Source: Betaproteobacteria bacterium HGW-Betaproteobacteria-3 (GTDB taxonomy: Bacteria; Pseudomonadota; Gammaproteobacteria; Burkholderiales; Burkholderiaceae_C). Taken from it: DNA of 64,000 nucleotides. Below, piece by piece: positions 53,375 through 63,160 of this stretch; the stretch's first letter is position 1; every line of letters begins with the position of its first letter. Location: NCBI GenBank assembly GCA_002842205.1, contig PHCI01000001.1, forward strand, positions 1 through 64,000. The letters are read 5' to 3'. A program made the translations under genes and the position numbers. The notes beneath the pieces were generated by a model. It made no database searches and was not told where the DNA came from. It saw only the letters and a program-made list of their open reading frames with translations.

Positions 53375-54916
53375 TCAGCGGGAGGGCAAGACGCGGTCGC
53401 GCAATTCCCGTTTGAGAATTTTTCCAATGGCGCTGCGGGGCAGATCGTCGATCAGGTGCACGGACGACAGCCGCTGCGTTTTGCCAACCCGTGCGTTGAC
53501 CCAGGCCATGAGTTCATCGGGTTCGGCAGCATGGCTCGCTCGTCGCACCACAAATGCCAGCGGCGTCTCGCCCCAGGCTTCGGATGGCACGCCCACGACG
53601 GCGGCTTCCAGCACGGCCGGGTGCTCGCGCAGCACGGCTTCGAGGTCGCTGGGGTAGATGTTGAATCCGCCCGAAATGATCATGTCCTTGCGGCGGTCCA
53701 GCAACGTGAGAAATCCATCGGCGTCAAAGCGGCCGACATCGCCAGTGCGGATGAAACGCTTCCCCGCGGGGTCGAACCATTCCGCCTCGCGGGTTTGTTC
53801 AGGACGGCCAAAATAGCCGGTCATCATGCCGCCCGAATGGCCGACCACCTCGCCGGTTTCGCCGGGTGGGAGCTCCTGCCCGGCTTCGTCGATCAGCCGG
53901 ATGTCATGGCCTTCAGCCGGCCGCCCCACGGTGTGCAGCTTGTCTGGGTGCACATGCGCGTCCAGGATGCAGGTGCCACCGCCTTCGGTCATGCCGTAGA
54001 ACTCGACCAGACCGCCCGGCCAGCGCGCAAGCACATCGGCCTTGAGCGGTGCACCAAAGGGCGCGCTGGTGGAAAACTTCATGTGAAAGCTCGACAAATC
54101 GAAGCGGTCAAACTCAGGCTGCGCCATCAGGCGCTGGTATTGCACCGGCACCAGCATGGTGTGCGTCACGCGGTGCAGCTGCGCCAGTGTGAGATAAGCC
54201 AGGGCGTCGAATTTGGGCATCAGGCGCACCGTGCCGCCAAATGCAAGGGTCGGGAAGAAAACGACCAGCGTGGTGTTGGAATACAGCGGCGTGGACAACA
54301 GGGTCACCGTGTCGGACCCATACCCGTAGGCGGCACCGCGCCGCACGTGGGTCCAGCGCATGCCGTGCGATTGCACGATGCCTTTGGGCTCGCCGGTGGT
54401 TCCGGACGAATAAATGATGTTGAACGGCGCTGCCGGCCCAACGGCCACCGGAGCCACTCCCGCTGGTTTGGGGGCCAGCCAGTCGGCCAGCGCGCGCCCG
54501 GCCGCCGAGCCATCGAGGGTGACCCGTGGGATGCCGGGCGTTGCGGTGATGCCCAGTGTTTGCGACGTACCGGCATCGGTGAACAAGAGTCTGGCCTGTG
54601 CGTCGGCCGCCATGCGCGCCAGGCTTTGCGGCGTGGCGCCTGGCGCCAGCGGCGCGACGACCACGCCCGCCCGCAGGGCACCCAGAAATACCGCCGCGTA
54701 AATGGTCGAGGAACTTGCGCACAGCGCCACCGCATCGCCAGGGCGCAGCCCGTCGCGCTGGAGCGCTGAGGCCACCCGGTCCATGAATGTGTCGAGTTCG
54801 CCGTACGTCAGGTGATGTGCGCCGTCGTCCAGCGCCAGGCGCTGGGCGGCGCGCGTCGCGTGGTGGCGAATCAGGTCGGGCAGGAGAAGAAAATCGTGCT
54901 GCAGCAGGTCATTCAT
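53375..54916 (-). CDS. AMP-dependent acyl-CoA synthetase
   Basis: 513 residues from the ATG at 54916. AMP signature FNIIYSSGTTGEPKGIVQSH at about 163-182, LVEFYGMTEGGGTCI near 285, IRTGDVGRFDADGFLTLLDR near 390 and RRKDMIISGGFNIYPSDLEA, then the catalytic Lys in PRSAIGKILKRELRD. It is a medium-length fatty or aromatic acid:CoA ligase. It lies 22 bases after the glutathione reductase gene. Substrate unknown. Confidence 0.88.
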   Translation of the reverse strand: MNDLLQHDFLLLPDLIRHHATRAAQRLALDDGAHHLTYGELDTFMDRVASALQRDGLRPGDAVALCASSSTIYAAVFLGALRAGVVVAPLAPGATPQSLARMAADAQARLLFTDAGTSQTLGITATPGIPRVTLDGSAAGRALADWLAPKPAGVAPVAVGPAAPFNIIYSSGTTGEPKGIVQSHGMRWTHVRRGAAYGYGSDTVTLLSTPLYSNTTLVVFFPTLAFGGTVRLMPKFDALAYLTLAQLHRVTHTMLVPVQYQRLMAQPEFDRFDLSSFHMKFSTSAPFGAPLKADVLARWPGGLVEFYGMTEGGGTCILDAHVHPDKLHTVGRPAEGHDIRLIDEAGQELPPGETGEVVGHSGGMMTGYFGRPEQTREAEWFDPAGKRFIRTGDVGRFDADGFLTLLDRRKDMIISGGFNIYPSDLEAVLREHPAVLEAAVVGVPSEAWGETPLAFVVRRASHAAEPDELMAWVNARVGKTQRLSSVHLIDDLPRSAIGKILKRELRDRVLPSR

Positions 54917-54938
54917 GGGGCGTGGAGGTGTGCCGGCG

Positions 54939-56294
54939 TCAAGCACCCACCGGGGTGCGCATGGTCACAAACTCCTCTGCGGCGGTGGGGTGGATGCCGA
55001 TGGTGCTGTCAAACACCGCCTTGGTGGCGCCGGCTTTCATGGCCACTGCAAAGCCCTGCACGATTTCGCCGGCGTCAGGCCCCACCATGTGCAGGCCAAC
55101 CACGCGATCGCTGGCGGTTTCCACCACCAGCTTCATCAGGGTGCGCTCGCTGCTGCCGCTCAGGGTGTGTTTGAGCGGCTTGAAGTCCGAGCGGAACACG
55201 GTGACTTCGCCGAATTTTTCACGGGCCTCGGTCTCGGAAAAGCCCACGGTGCCGATATTGGGGTGCGTGAACACCGCCGTGGGGATGTAGTCATAGCCCA
55301 TGGCCCGCTGGCCGTTGCCAAACAGGCGGTCCACCAGCACCATGGCCTCGCCCAGCGCCACGGGGGTGAGTTGAACCCGGGCCGTCACGTCTCCCAGGGC
55401 GTGGATGGAGGGCACGGAGGTCTGGTAATGGGCGTCCACCACGATGGCGCCGTCCTTGCCCTGGGCCACGCCTGCCGCTTCGAGCCCCAGGCCCGCCACG
55501 TTGGGGGCGCGACCGGTGGCGTAGAGCACGGTGTCGGCCTCCAGAATCTGGCCGTCCTTGAGCTGCACCTGCAGTCCGGCGGCGCTGCGGCGCACCGCCG
55601 CCACGCCGGCGTTGGTGCGCAGATCGACCCCGGCCTTGCGCATTTCGGCCGCGATGAAATCGCGGACTTCGTCGTCAAAGCCGCGCAGCACCTGGGGCGC
55701 GCGCACCAACTGCGTGACCTGTGCGCCCAAGCCGTGAAAGATGGAAGCAAACTCGCAGGCGATATAGCCGCCACCCACCACCACCAGCCGCTTGGGAAAC
55801 GGATCGAGGTCGAACATATCGTCGGAGGTGACCACCAGTTCGCGGCCCTCAATCTCGGGGACCACAGGGTAGCCGCCGGTGGCGACCAGAATGTGGGCGG
55901 CCGTATGGCGGGCGCCATTGACTTCCACGGTATGGGCGTCCAACAGCATGGCGCGGCCGTTGATCACCTTGGCAGCGGCACCCGTCAGCAGGTTCAGGTA
56001 CACGCCATTGAGGCGCGAGATCTCCTTGGCCCGATTGGCCTTGAGGCGGGACCAGTCGAAGGTGGGCGCTGAGATGTTCCAGCCGAAACCGCGTGCCTCT
56101 TCGAAGGCCTCGGCGTAATGGGCTGCGTAGCTGTAGAGCTTCTTGGGGATGCAGCCTACATTCACGCAGGTGCCACCCAAGGCTCCTGATTCCGCCACCG
56201 CCACGCGGGCGCCGCGCTGCGCTGCCATACGGGCCGCCCGCACGCCGCCGCTGCCGCCGCCGATGACGAACAGGTCAAAGTCAAATGAAGTCAT
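54939..56294 (-). CDS. gorA: glutathione-disulfide reductase
   Basis: 451 residues. FAD motif [20 protein letters not shown], redox-active disulfide [25 protein letters not shown] site [20 protein letters not shown] with the basic residues typical of glutathione reductase further on, second FAD site [20 protein letters not shown], and the C-terminal catalytic His-Glu in [20 protein letters not shown]. It keeps glutathione reduced using NADPH. The start at 56294 follows from the FAD motif position. Confidence 0.93.
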   Translation of the reverse strand: MTSFDFDLFVIGGGSGGVRAARMAAQRGARVAVAESGALGGTCVNVGCIPKKLYSYAAHYAEAFEEARGFGWNISAPTFDWSRLKANRAKEISRLNGVYLNLLTGAAAKVINGRAMLLDAHTVEVNGARHTAAHILVATGGYPVVPEIEGRELVVTSDDMFDLDPFPKRLVVVGGGYIACEFASIFHGLGAQVTQLVRAPQVLRGFDDEVRDFIAAEMRKAGVDLRTNAGVAAVRRSAAGLQVQLKDGQILEADTVLYATGRAPNVAGLGLEAAGVAQGKDGAIVVDAHYQTSVPSIHALGDVTARVQLTPVALGEAMVLVDRLFGNGQRAMGYDYIPTAVFTHPNIGTVGFSETEAREKFGEVTVFRSDFKPLKHTLSGSSERTLMKLVVETASDRVVGLHMVGPDAGEIVQGFAVAMKAGATKAVFDSTIGIHPTAAEEFVTMRTPVGA

Positions 56295-56384
56295 GGAAGA
56301 ATTGCTCCGAAAGCGCCACTGAAAACGGGTCAACCGCAGACCTTACCACCGCCAACGGTGTTCTGCAGTGCTCCGGATTTGCGT

Positions 56385-57152
56385 TCAGGAACGCGCGTGG
56401 GTCACGCCGCCGTCGACCACGAGCGTGGAGCCCACCACGTAGTCGCCGGCGCGGGATGCCAGATAAATGGCCGCGCCAGCCATATCGTCGTCCGTGCCCA
56501 CGCGCCCGGCGGGCACCCGACGGGCGACCTCGTCACCGTGGTCCCGCGCATCTCGGTTCATGTCGGACGCGAAGGCGCCGGGTGCGATCGCGCTGACCAA
56601 GATGTTGTCCTTGACCAGGCGCAGCGCCATGCGCCGCGTCAGGTGGATCAGGCCCGCCTTGCTGGCGGCGTAGGAATAGGTTTCCATCGGGTTGACCGAC
56701 ACGCCGTCGATCGAGGCGATGTTGATCACTTTCGCCGGGCGGGTTTGGCCGGCCGCGCGCAGCGGCGCCGCCAGCGCCTGGGTCAGGAAGAAGGGCGATT
56801 TGAGGTTCAGGTCCACCACCTTGTCCCAGCCGATTTCGGGAAACTCGTCAAACGGGGCGCCCCAGGCCGCCCCGGCGTTGTTGACCAGGATGTCCAGTTG
56901 TGGCTCGCGGGCCATGTAGGCTGCGGCGAGCGCGCGGGCGCCTTCCACCGTGGACACGTCGGCAGGCAGCGAGACGCAGGGGCCCAACGCAGCCAGTTCG
57001 GCGGCCGTCTGGTCGCACGCGGCGGCCTTTCGAGCCGAGATGTAGACGCGGGCACCGGCTTTCAGGAACCCTGCTGCAATCATGCGGCCGATGCCGCGTG
57101 AGCCACCGGTGATCAAGGCAGTGCGGCCCTGCAGGGAAAAAAGATCGTTCAT
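56385..57152 (-). CDS. short-chain dehydrogenase/reductase
   Basis: 255-residue SDR from the ATG at 57152. TALITGGSRGIGRMIAAGFL (cofactor), ILVNNAGAAWGAPF, INIASIDGVSVNPM (catalytic Ser), YSYAASKAGLIHLT (YxxxK), SAIAPGAFASDMNR, and the C-terminal VVGSTLVVDGGVTHARS. The Arg after the first Gly motif and the following ISARKAAACDQT favour NADP(H). Such enzymes include 3-oxoacyl reductases and rhamnolipid-type RhlG. Stands alone between gorA and the divergent DUF4010 gene. Confidence 0.87.
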   Translation of the reverse strand: MNDLFSLQGRTALITGGSRGIGRMIAAGFLKAGARVYISARKAAACDQTAAELAALGPCVSLPADVSTVEGARALAAAYMAREPQLDILVNNAGAAWGAPFDEFPEIGWDKVVDLNLKSPFFLTQALAAPLRAAGQTRPAKVINIASIDGVSVNPMETYSYAASKAGLIHLTRRMALRLVKDNILVSAIAPGAFASDMNRDARDHGDEVARRVPAGRVGTDDDMAGAAIYLASRAGDYVVGSTLVVDGGVTHARS

Positions 57153-57274
57153 GCGGTTCTCCAGAGTGTCAAGGGATTGCGGGCGAATGCACAAGGCTAC
57201 CGGTCTTGTGTCGGGGATGCCAATCACCTGCATGACAGCCATGGTGGCCGCACAGCGCAAAATCGATCTGACCC

Positions 57275-58522
57275 ATGCCAAACCTCCCCGACTTCCTGAC
57301 CGCGGACGCCGCCATCACCCTGGCCGTGGCGCTGGGCTGTGGCCTGTTGATCGGTATCGAGCGCGAGCGGCGCAAGGGCGAAGGGCCGCAGCGGGCACCC
57401 GCGGGCGTTCGCTCCTTCGCACTGGCGGCGCTGGCCGGAGCAACAGCAATGTTGCTGGGGTCGTGGCTGCTGGTGGCAGTCGGGGCAGCGTTTGTCGCGG
57501 CGCTGGCCGTCGTTTCCCATGCCCGCGACAAGTCCGACGATCCTGGCGTGACGACCGAAATCGCGTTGTTCCTGATCTACCTGATCGGGGTGCTGAGCGC
57601 GCTGCAACCAGCGCTGGCGGCGGGCATGGCCGTGGTGGTGGCCGCACTGCTGGCCGCGCGTGAGTGGATGCACCGCTTTGCCAACGAATGGCTCCAGCCC
57701 GGAGAAATTCGCGACGGCATCGTTCTGGCGGCATTGGCCCTGATTGCGCTGCCGCTGATGCCCAACCGGCCTCTCTGGGGGGACGTTCTCAACCTTCGTG
57801 TTCTGGGGCAGCTGTTTGTCCTGTTGCTGTTCATTCAGGCACTGGCGCATCTGGCGCGGCGGCTGCTGCAGGCGCGCCACGCCGCGGCGCTGTCAGCGCT
57901 GGTGTCGGGCTTTGCGTCCAGCACGGCGCTGATTGCCATGCTTGGCGCCCAGGTGCGTGAGGGCCGGATCAGGCCCGGTGCCGCAGCCGGTGCCGGGCTC
58001 CTGTCGTGTGTGGCGACCACGTTGCAGTTGCTGGTGGTGGCCGCGGCGGTGCGACCCATGTGGCTGGCTTCACTGTGGCCACCGGTGCTTGTCGGGTCTG
58101 TGGTGGTGGGCGTGTTCGGGTGGCTGCAGTTGCGTGCTGCGCCGCTGCCGACAGCGCAGGCTGCACAGCGATTGTTCAGCCTGCGGTCCGCTGCAATGGT
58201 GGCGACGATGCTCACGGGCATCCAGGCCGTGGTGTATGCGGTGACGCTCTGGCTGGGCGACACCGGCTTCATGCTGGCCACGTTGCTGGCTTCGCTGATG
58301 GATCTGCACGCTGCCGCAGCGGCGGTGATGTCGCATGGCGCAGCCGACATCGCGCTACCCGCACTTCACAGGTCGGCGTTGATGGCGGCCGTGGCGGTGC
58401 ACGGGTTGAACAAGGCGGTGGTGGCCGCCATCAGCGGTGGCCGCGCCTTTGCTCTGGCCCTGTTGCCCGGACTCGTGGCTCAGGCGGGCCTGTTCGCGGG
58501 GGTTCTGTGGTGGATTCGTTGA
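57275..58522 (+). CDS. MgtC/SapB-type DUF4010 membrane protein
   Basis: 415 residues, about 12 membrane segments. The N-terminal part has the MgtC-like opening ALGCGLLIGIERERRKGEGP and GVRSFALAALAGATAMLLGS; the C-terminal half is the DUF4010 region (ARHAAALSALVSGFASSTAL, LWLGDTGFMLATLLASLMDL, HGLNKAVVAAISGGRAFALA). Inner-membrane protein of unknown role, possibly ion-related. Its stop is 7 bases from the convergent icmF stop. Confidence 0.82.
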   Translation: MPNLPDFLTADAAITLAVALGCGLLIGIERERRKGEGPQRAPAGVRSFALAALAGATAMLLGSWLLVAVGAAFVAALAVVSHARDKSDDPGVTTEIALFLIYLIGVLSALQPALAAGMAVVVAALLAAREWMHRFANEWLQPGEIRDGIVLAALALIALPLMPNRPLWGDVLNLRVLGQLFVLLLFIQALAHLARRLLQARHAAALSALVSGFASSTALIAMLGAQVREGRIRPGAAAGAGLLSCVATTLQLLVVAAAVRPMWLASLWPPVLVGSVVVGVFGWLQLRAAPLPTAQAAQRLFSLRSAAMVATMLTGIQAVVYAVTLWLGDTGFMLATLLASLMDLHAAAAAVMSHGAADIALPALHRSALMAAVAVHGLNKAVVAAISGGRAFALALLPGLVAQAGLFAGVLWWIR

Positions 58523-58528
58523 TGCGGT

Positions 58529-61500
58529 TTACATGTTGCGCCGGTACTGCCCACCGACTTCGAACAGTGCGTTGGTGATCTGGCCCAGCGAGCAAACGCG
58601 CACCGCGTCCATCAGTACCTCGAACACGTTGGCGTTGTCCATCACGGCCTGTTGCAGGCGTTTGAGCTGTACCGGAGATTCGTCCGCGTGGCGCGCATGG
58701 AAATCCTGCAGGCGCTGGAGCTGGCTCTGCTTTTCGGCATCGGTGGAGCGGGCCAGTTCCAGTTTTTCCATGACCGCGTCGCCATGCGGGTTGCGGAAGG
58801 TGTTGACGCCCACGATGGGCAGCTCACCTGTGTGCTTGAGCATCTCGTAGTGCATGGACTCGTCCTGGATGCGGCCCCGCTGGTAACCCGTTTCCATGGC
58901 CCCCAGCACGCCGCCGCGCTCGGCTATTGCGGAGAACTCGGCGAGCACCGCCTCTTCCACCAACTCGGTCAGTTCCTCGATGATGAAGGCACCCTGTGAC
59001 GGATTCTCGTTTTTGGCCAGACCCCACTCACGGTTGATGATGAGCTGGATGGCCATGGCGCGGCGCACGCTGTCTTCGGTGGGCGTGGTGATGGCCTCGT
59101 CGAACGCGTTGGTGTGCAGGCTGTTGCAGTTGTCGTAGATCGCGATCAGCGCCTGCAGCGTGGTGCGGATGTCGTTGAACTGGATCTCCTGCGCGTGCAG
59201 GCTGCGGCCGCTGGTCTGGATGTGGTACTTGAGCTTTTGCGAGCGCTCGTTGGCGCCGTATTTCTCTTTCATGGCCACGGCCCAGATGCGACGCGCCACC
59301 CGGCCCATCACGGTGTATTCCGGGTCCATGCCGTTGGAGAAGAAGAAGCTCAGGTTGGGGGCGAAGTCATCGATGTGCATGCCTCGCGCCAGGTACGCCT
59401 CCACGAACGTGAAGCCGTTGGACAGCGTGAATGCGAGCTGGCTGATCGGGTTGGCGCCGGCTTCGGCGATGTGGTAGCCGCTGATGGACACGCTGTAGAA
59501 GTTGCGCACGTTGTGGTGCACGAAATACTGGGCGATGTCGCCCATCACCTTGAGGCTGAACTCGGTGCTGAAGATGCAGGTGTTCTGGCCCTGGTCTTCC
59601 TTGAGGATGTCGGCCTGCACCGTGCCGCGCACGTTGGCCAGCACCCATTCGCGGATCTTGGCGGCCTCGGTGTCAGTGGGCTCTCGGCCGTTGTCGGCCT
59701 TGAATTTTTCGATGTTCTGGTCGATCGCGGTGTTCATGAACATCGCCAGAATGCTGGGCGCCGGACCGTTGATCGTCATCGACACGCTGGTGGTCGGGCT
59801 GCACAGGTCAAAGCCACCGTACAGCACCTTCATGTCGTCCAGTGTGGCGATGCTCACACCTGAATTGCCAACCTTGCCGTAAATGTCGGGCCGCGGGTCG
59901 GGGTCATTGCCATAGAGCGTGACCGAGTCGAACGCGGTGGAGAGGCGCTTGGCGGGCATGCCCGAACTGAGCAGCTTGAAACGCGTGTTGGTGCGGAAGG
60001 CATCGCCTTCGCCGGCGAACATGCGGGTGGGGTCTTCGTTCTCGCGCTTGAAGGCAAAGGTGCCGGCGGTGTAGGGGTAACTGCCCGGCACGTTGTCCAG
60101 CATGAGCCACTTGAGGATTTCGCCGTGGTCTTCGTATTGCGGCAGGCTCACCTTGCGGATGGTGGTGCCCGAAAGCGACTTGCTGGTGAGTGCGGTGCGG
60201 ATCTCCTTGTCGCGGATCTTCACCACGTATTCGTCGCCCGCGTAGGCTGCCTGCATCTCGGGCCACTGCTTGAGCAAGTGCAGCGCGTCGCGGTCCATGC
60301 GCGTCAGGCGCTGCGCGGCCAGGTCGAGTGCCGCTTCGGCGGCGGGGGCGCGGTCGGGTTTGTCGACCTTCAGCATCCGCGCGGCTTCCTTGAGCTGCTG
60401 GATCTCACGCGCCAACGCGGCTTGCGCGCGGGCCCGCTTCTTGTAGCCGCGCACGGTGTCGGTGATCTCGGCCAGGTACCGCGTGCGGGCGGCGGGCACC
60501 ACCGGCGTCTGGTTGGTGCTGTGGCGCACGTCCACGCGGGGCAGGCTGCCCTCTTGCAGGGGGAGTCCCAGATCGATCAATCGTGCCTTGAGGGCCTGGT
60601 ACAGCGCGGTCACGCCGTCGTCGTTGAAGCGCGCGGCCATGGTGCCGAACACCGGCATCTGGTCGGCGGGGGTGGTCCAGGCCTCCTTGTTGCGCTGGAC
60701 CTGCTTGGCCACGTCGCGCAGGGCATCGGCTGCGCCCTTGCGGTCGAACTTGTTGATGGCCACGAACTCGGCAAAGTCGAGCATGTCGATCTTCTCGAGC
60801 TGGCTGGCCGCGCCAAACTCAGGGGTCATCACATACACCGGCACGTCCACGTGCGGCACGATCGCGGCATCGCCCTGGCCAATGCCCGAGGTCTCGACAA
60901 TGATCAGGTCAAAGCCTGCCGCCTTGCAGGCGGCCAGCACGTCAGGCAAGGCCGCGCTGATTTCGCTGCTGGTGTCGCGCGTGGCCAGGCTGCGCATGAA
61001 GACTCTGGCCGCCACGCTTGTCACTTCGTGTACGGCGCTGGACGAGACGCTGCCAGAGTCAGCGTCCCTTCGGGCTGTCCGGCCCTGCGCAGGCAGGCCC
61101 GGAGCCGCAGCCCTCAGCCCCTCGGAGGGGGCTGGCCTTGCCTGGGGCAGCCCGTTACGGCGGCTGTCCGAAAATTGCTGCTTCGCAGCGGACGATGTGG
61201 CCCAGGGACTGATGGCATTCATGCGAATGCGGTCGCCCAGCAGGGCGCCGCCGCTTTTGCGGCGTGACGGGTCGATGGAGATCACGGCCACCCGTAACGT
61301 GTCGCCCTGGTCCAGCCGCAAACGACGGATCAGCTCGTCGGTCAGGCTGGACTTGCCCGCGCCGCCGGTACCGGTGATGCCGATGACGGGTATTTTTTTT
61401 ATAGCTTGAAATGACCGAATGGCAAGGGCTAAGGCCTCATTTTCCTTTGAATTCTCAATGGCGGTGATCCATTGCGCCAGGGCGCGCCAGGCCATCTCGC

Positions 61501-62005
61501 TGTGACCCTGGATCGCCTCGATGCGGGTTGGGGCATACGAGGCGATGTCGCGGTCGCAGCGCATCACCATCTCGCCAATCATGCCCTGCAGCCCCATGCG
61601 CTGGCCGTCTTCGGGGCTGTAGATACGCGTCACACCATACGACTGAAGCTCGCTGATTTCGGCAGGCACGATCACCCCACCGCCGCCGCCAAACACCTGG
61701 ATGTGCTCGCCGCCGCGGCTCTTGAGCAGATCCACCATGTATTTGAAATATTCGACATGCCCGCCCTGGTAGGAGCTGATGGCAATGCCTTGGACGTCTT
61801 CCTGCAATGCGGCCGTCACCACCTCTTCGACGCTGCGGTTGTGGCCCAGATGGATCACCTCGGCGCCCATGCCCTGCAGGATGCGCCGCATGATGTTGAT
61901 GGCGGCGTCGTGCCCGTCGAACAGGCTGGCGGCCGTGACGAAGCGCACCTTGTGCGAGGGGCGGTAGTTGGCGAGGGCCTTGAATTCGGCGGAGAGATCG
62001 GTCAT
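58529..62005 (-). CDS. icmF: IcmF-type fused isobutyryl-CoA mutase with two in-frame insertions
   Basis: 1158 residues; known IcmF proteins are nearer 1090. Order: B12-binding domain ([32 protein letters not shown]) at 1-150; MeaB-like GTPase at about 205-430 with P-loop [35 protein letters not shown] and NKFD; linker; mutase barrel from about 560 ([57 protein letters not shown]). It interconverts isobutyryl-CoA and butyryl-CoA (or pivalyl/isovaleryl-CoA) with built-in G-protein chaperone. Odd: residues about 187-205 ([16 protein letters not shown]) come from the dispersed repeat, and about 66-68 residues ([20 protein letters not shown] onward) interrupt the GTPase between RIRMNAI and [10 protein letters not shown]. 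All catalytic motifs survive. Confidence 0.92.
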   Translation of the reverse strand: MTDLSAEFKALANYRPSHKVRFVTAASLFDGHDAAINIMRRILQGMGAEVIHLGHNRSVEEVVTAALQEDVQGIAISSYQGGHVEYFKYMVDLLKSRGGEHIQVFGGGGGVIVPAEISELQSYGVTRIYSPEDGQRMGLQGMIGEMVMRCDRDIASYAPTRIEAIQGHSEMAWRALAQWITAIENSKENEALALAIRSFQAIKKIPVIGITGTGGAGKSSLTDELIRRLRLDQGDTLRVAVISIDPSRRKSGGALLGDRIRMNAISPWATSSAAKQQFSDSRRNGLPQARPAPSEGLRAAAPGLPAQGRTARRDADSGSVSSSAVHEVTSVAARVFMRSLATRDTSSEISAALPDVLAACKAAGFDLIIVETSGIGQGDAAIVPHVDVPVYVMTPEFGAASQLEKIDMLDFAEFVAINKFDRKGAADALRDVAKQVQRNKEAWTTPADQMPVFGTMAARFNDDGVTALYQALKARLIDLGLPLQEGSLPRVDVRHSTNQTPVVPAARTRYLAEITDTVRGYKKRARAQAALAREIQQLKEAARMLKVDKPDRAPAAEAALDLAAQRLTRMDRDALHLLKQWPEMQAAYAGDEYVVKIRDKEIRTALTSKSLSGTTIRKVSLPQYEDHGEILKWLMLDNVPGSYPYTAGTFAFKRENEDPTRMFAGEGDAFRTNTRFKLLSSGMPAKRLSTAFDSVTLYGNDPDPRPDIYGKVGNSGVSIATLDDMKVLYGGFDLCSPTTSVSMTINGPAPSILAMFMNTAIDQNIEKFKADNGREPTDTEAAKIREWVLANVRGTVQADILKEDQGQNTCIFSTEFSLKVMGDIAQYFVHHNVRNFYSVSISGYHIAEAGANPISQLAFTLSNGFTFVEAYLARGMHIDDFAPNLSFFFSNGMDPEYTVMGRVARRIWAVAMKEKYGANERSQKLKYHIQTSGRSLHAQEIQFNDIRTTLQALIAIYDNCNSLHTNAFDEAITTPTEDSVRRAMAIQLIINREWGLAKNENPSQGAFIIEELTELVEEAVLAEFSAIAERGGVLGAMETGYQRGRIQDESMHYEMLKHTGELPIVGVNTFRNPHGDAVMEKLELARSTDAEKQSQLQRLQDFHARHADESPVQLKRLQQAVMDNANVFEVLMDAVRVCSLGQITNALFEVGGQYRRNM
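61010..61215 (-). repeat. about 200-bp structured in-frame insertion in icmF
   Basis: Extra sequence within the GTPase domain, open in the icmF frame, encoding about 66-68 residues of low complexity ([20 protein letters not shown]). It is full of short inverted repeats: GACGCTG/CAGCGTC, CCCCTC/GAGGGG, GCTGC-GAA-GCAGC. The GC-rich, hairpin-prone content differs from the flanking coding sequence and from the shorter repeat family. Confidence 0.65.
61391..61445 (-). repeat. dispersed in-frame repeat, copy E
   Basis: On the minus strand: AAAATGAGGCCTTAGCCCTT then GCCATTCGGTCATTTCAAGC and TATAAAAA. It encodes [14 protein letters not shown], directly before the P-loop strand ([11 protein letters not shown]) of IcmF. 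Same frame and orientation as copy D. Confidence 0.75.
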
Positions 62006-62030
62006 GGCGGTCTTTCGGTTTGGGGCGGTG

Positions 62031-62876
62031 TCAGACGATTTTCAGCCCGGTGAGCGCAGGATCGCCCGTCGGATAGCGCAGGCTCAACGACTGGAGGGCG
62101 TCTCGCAGGACGGTTGCGATCATCAGGTTGCGGTGGGTTTTGGAATTGGCGGGCACCACGGTCCAGGGCGCGTGCGGCACGCTGGTGGCGCCCAGCAGCG
62201 CTTCGTAGGCCTTCTGGTAAGCATCCCACTGCTTTCGCACCTCCAGATCGCCCATGCTGAATTTCCAGTGCTTTGCCGGGTCGTCAACGCGTTCCTGCAG
62301 GCGTTCGCGCTGCTCGTCCAGGCTGATGTGGAGCATGAATTTCAGAATGATGGTGCCGGTTTCTGCCAGCATTCGCTCAAAGTCGTTGATGTGCGCATAG
62401 CGCTGGGATGCCTGCCCGGGCGTGATCCAGCCGTTCACCACGGGCACCAGCACGTCTTCGTAATGGCTGCGGTTGAAAACCATGATCTCGCCCGCGGCCG
62501 GCACCTGCTGGTGAATGCGCCACAGGTAATCACGCGCGCGCTCCGGCTCGGTCGGCGCTTTCCAGCCCACGGTATGCACGCCGAGGGGCGACATGCGTGA
62601 AAACACCGCGCGCAACGTCCCGTCCTTGCCCGAAGTGTCCATCCCCTGCAATATCACCAGAAGCTTGAACCGCCGATCGGCGTAGAACAGGTTCTGCAGG
62701 GCATCCAGCTCGATGGCAAGTGCCTCGACGGCGGCTTTGTCAGCGGCTTTGTCGTCACTGCCGAAGGGCTTGTCCGACGGATTGATCCCGTCCAGCGAAA
62801 ACGGCCTGCCCTTGCCGTCCGTTGGCGGTTGGCAGGATGACAGGGTGAGCTGGCGGGCACGTTCGGATGAGGGCAT
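62031..62876 (-). CDS. ppk2: PPK2 family polyphosphate kinase
   Basis: 281 residues from the ATG at 62876, 7 bases after GAGGA. PPK2 core: Walker [21 protein letters not shown], Arg-rich lid region [20 protein letters not shown], Walker B-like [20 protein letters not shown], and [20 protein letters not shown]. One-domain enzyme transferring phosphate between polyphosphate and nucleotides (AMP/ADP/GDP range unknown; length suggests class I or III). It lies 25 bases before icmF on the same strand, behind a 22-bp palindrome. PPK2 could supply nucleoside triphosphate for the IcmF G-domain, but this is speculation. Confidence 0.92.
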   Translation of the reverse strand: MPSSERARQLTLSSCQPPTDGKGRPFSLDGINPSDKPFGSDDKAADKAAVEALAIELDALQNLFYADRRFKLLVILQGMDTSGKDGTLRAVFSRMSPLGVHTVGWKAPTEPERARDYLWRIHQQVPAAGEIMVFNRSHYEDVLVPVVNGWITPGQASQRYAHINDFERMLAETGTIILKFMLHISLDEQRERLQERVDDPAKHWKFSMGDLEVRKQWDAYQKAYEALLGATSVPHAPWTVVPANSKTHRNLMIATVLRDALQSLSLRYPTGDPALTGLKIV

Positions 62877-62905
62877 GAAGGGTTCCTCGCAGACGCCAAG
62901 CATCG

Positions 62906-62927
62906 TTGACGTTTACGTAAACGTCAA
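62906..62927. promoter_or_regulatory. perfect 22-bp palindrome upstream of ppk2-icmF
   Basis: TTGACGTTTAC / GTAAACGTCAA, symmetric without spacer, ending 30 bases before the ppk2 start. The CGTTTACGTAAACG core resembles, from memory, operators of regulators of branched-chain acyl-CoA catabolism (LiuR-like MerR proteins). This fits a mutase acting on branched acyl-CoA. No such regulator gene is in the window. Confidence 0.65.
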
Positions 62928-62990
62928 TATTAACGGCTTTTGAGCACGGGTTGCCTGACCTGCGCGTTGTGCCGGTTGTCGCCGCTGGGC

Positions 62991-63019
62991 GTGTGAGCAT
63001 AATTTAGTTCACGTGTGAG
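62991..63019. promoter_or_regulatory. tandem direct repeats upstream of the TRAP receptor gene
   Basis: GTGTGAGCATAATTTA (62991) and GTGTGAGATCATTTCA (63013) repeat with a 22-base period, i.e. two helix turns, 140-170 bases before the dctP-type start. The spacing suggests cooperative binding of an activator; weak evidence. Confidence 0.35.
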
Positions 63020-63160
63020 ATCATTTCACGGAGCATCCCGGGTAATCCCGAACGCGAAATCGCGGCGAACGTTCTATGGTGTTGCTTCTGTGCATTTCTG
63101 CAATGTCCAGACTTTGGACCCTCGAATTACCCCCCGCCCTACAACGAAGGAGACGACGAT

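Noticed and set aside
58529-62005. Calling icmF a methylmalonyl-CoA mutase
   Set aside because: The B12 domain is N-terminal and followed by a G-protein domain and then the mutase, which is the IcmF order, not that of MutA/MutB.
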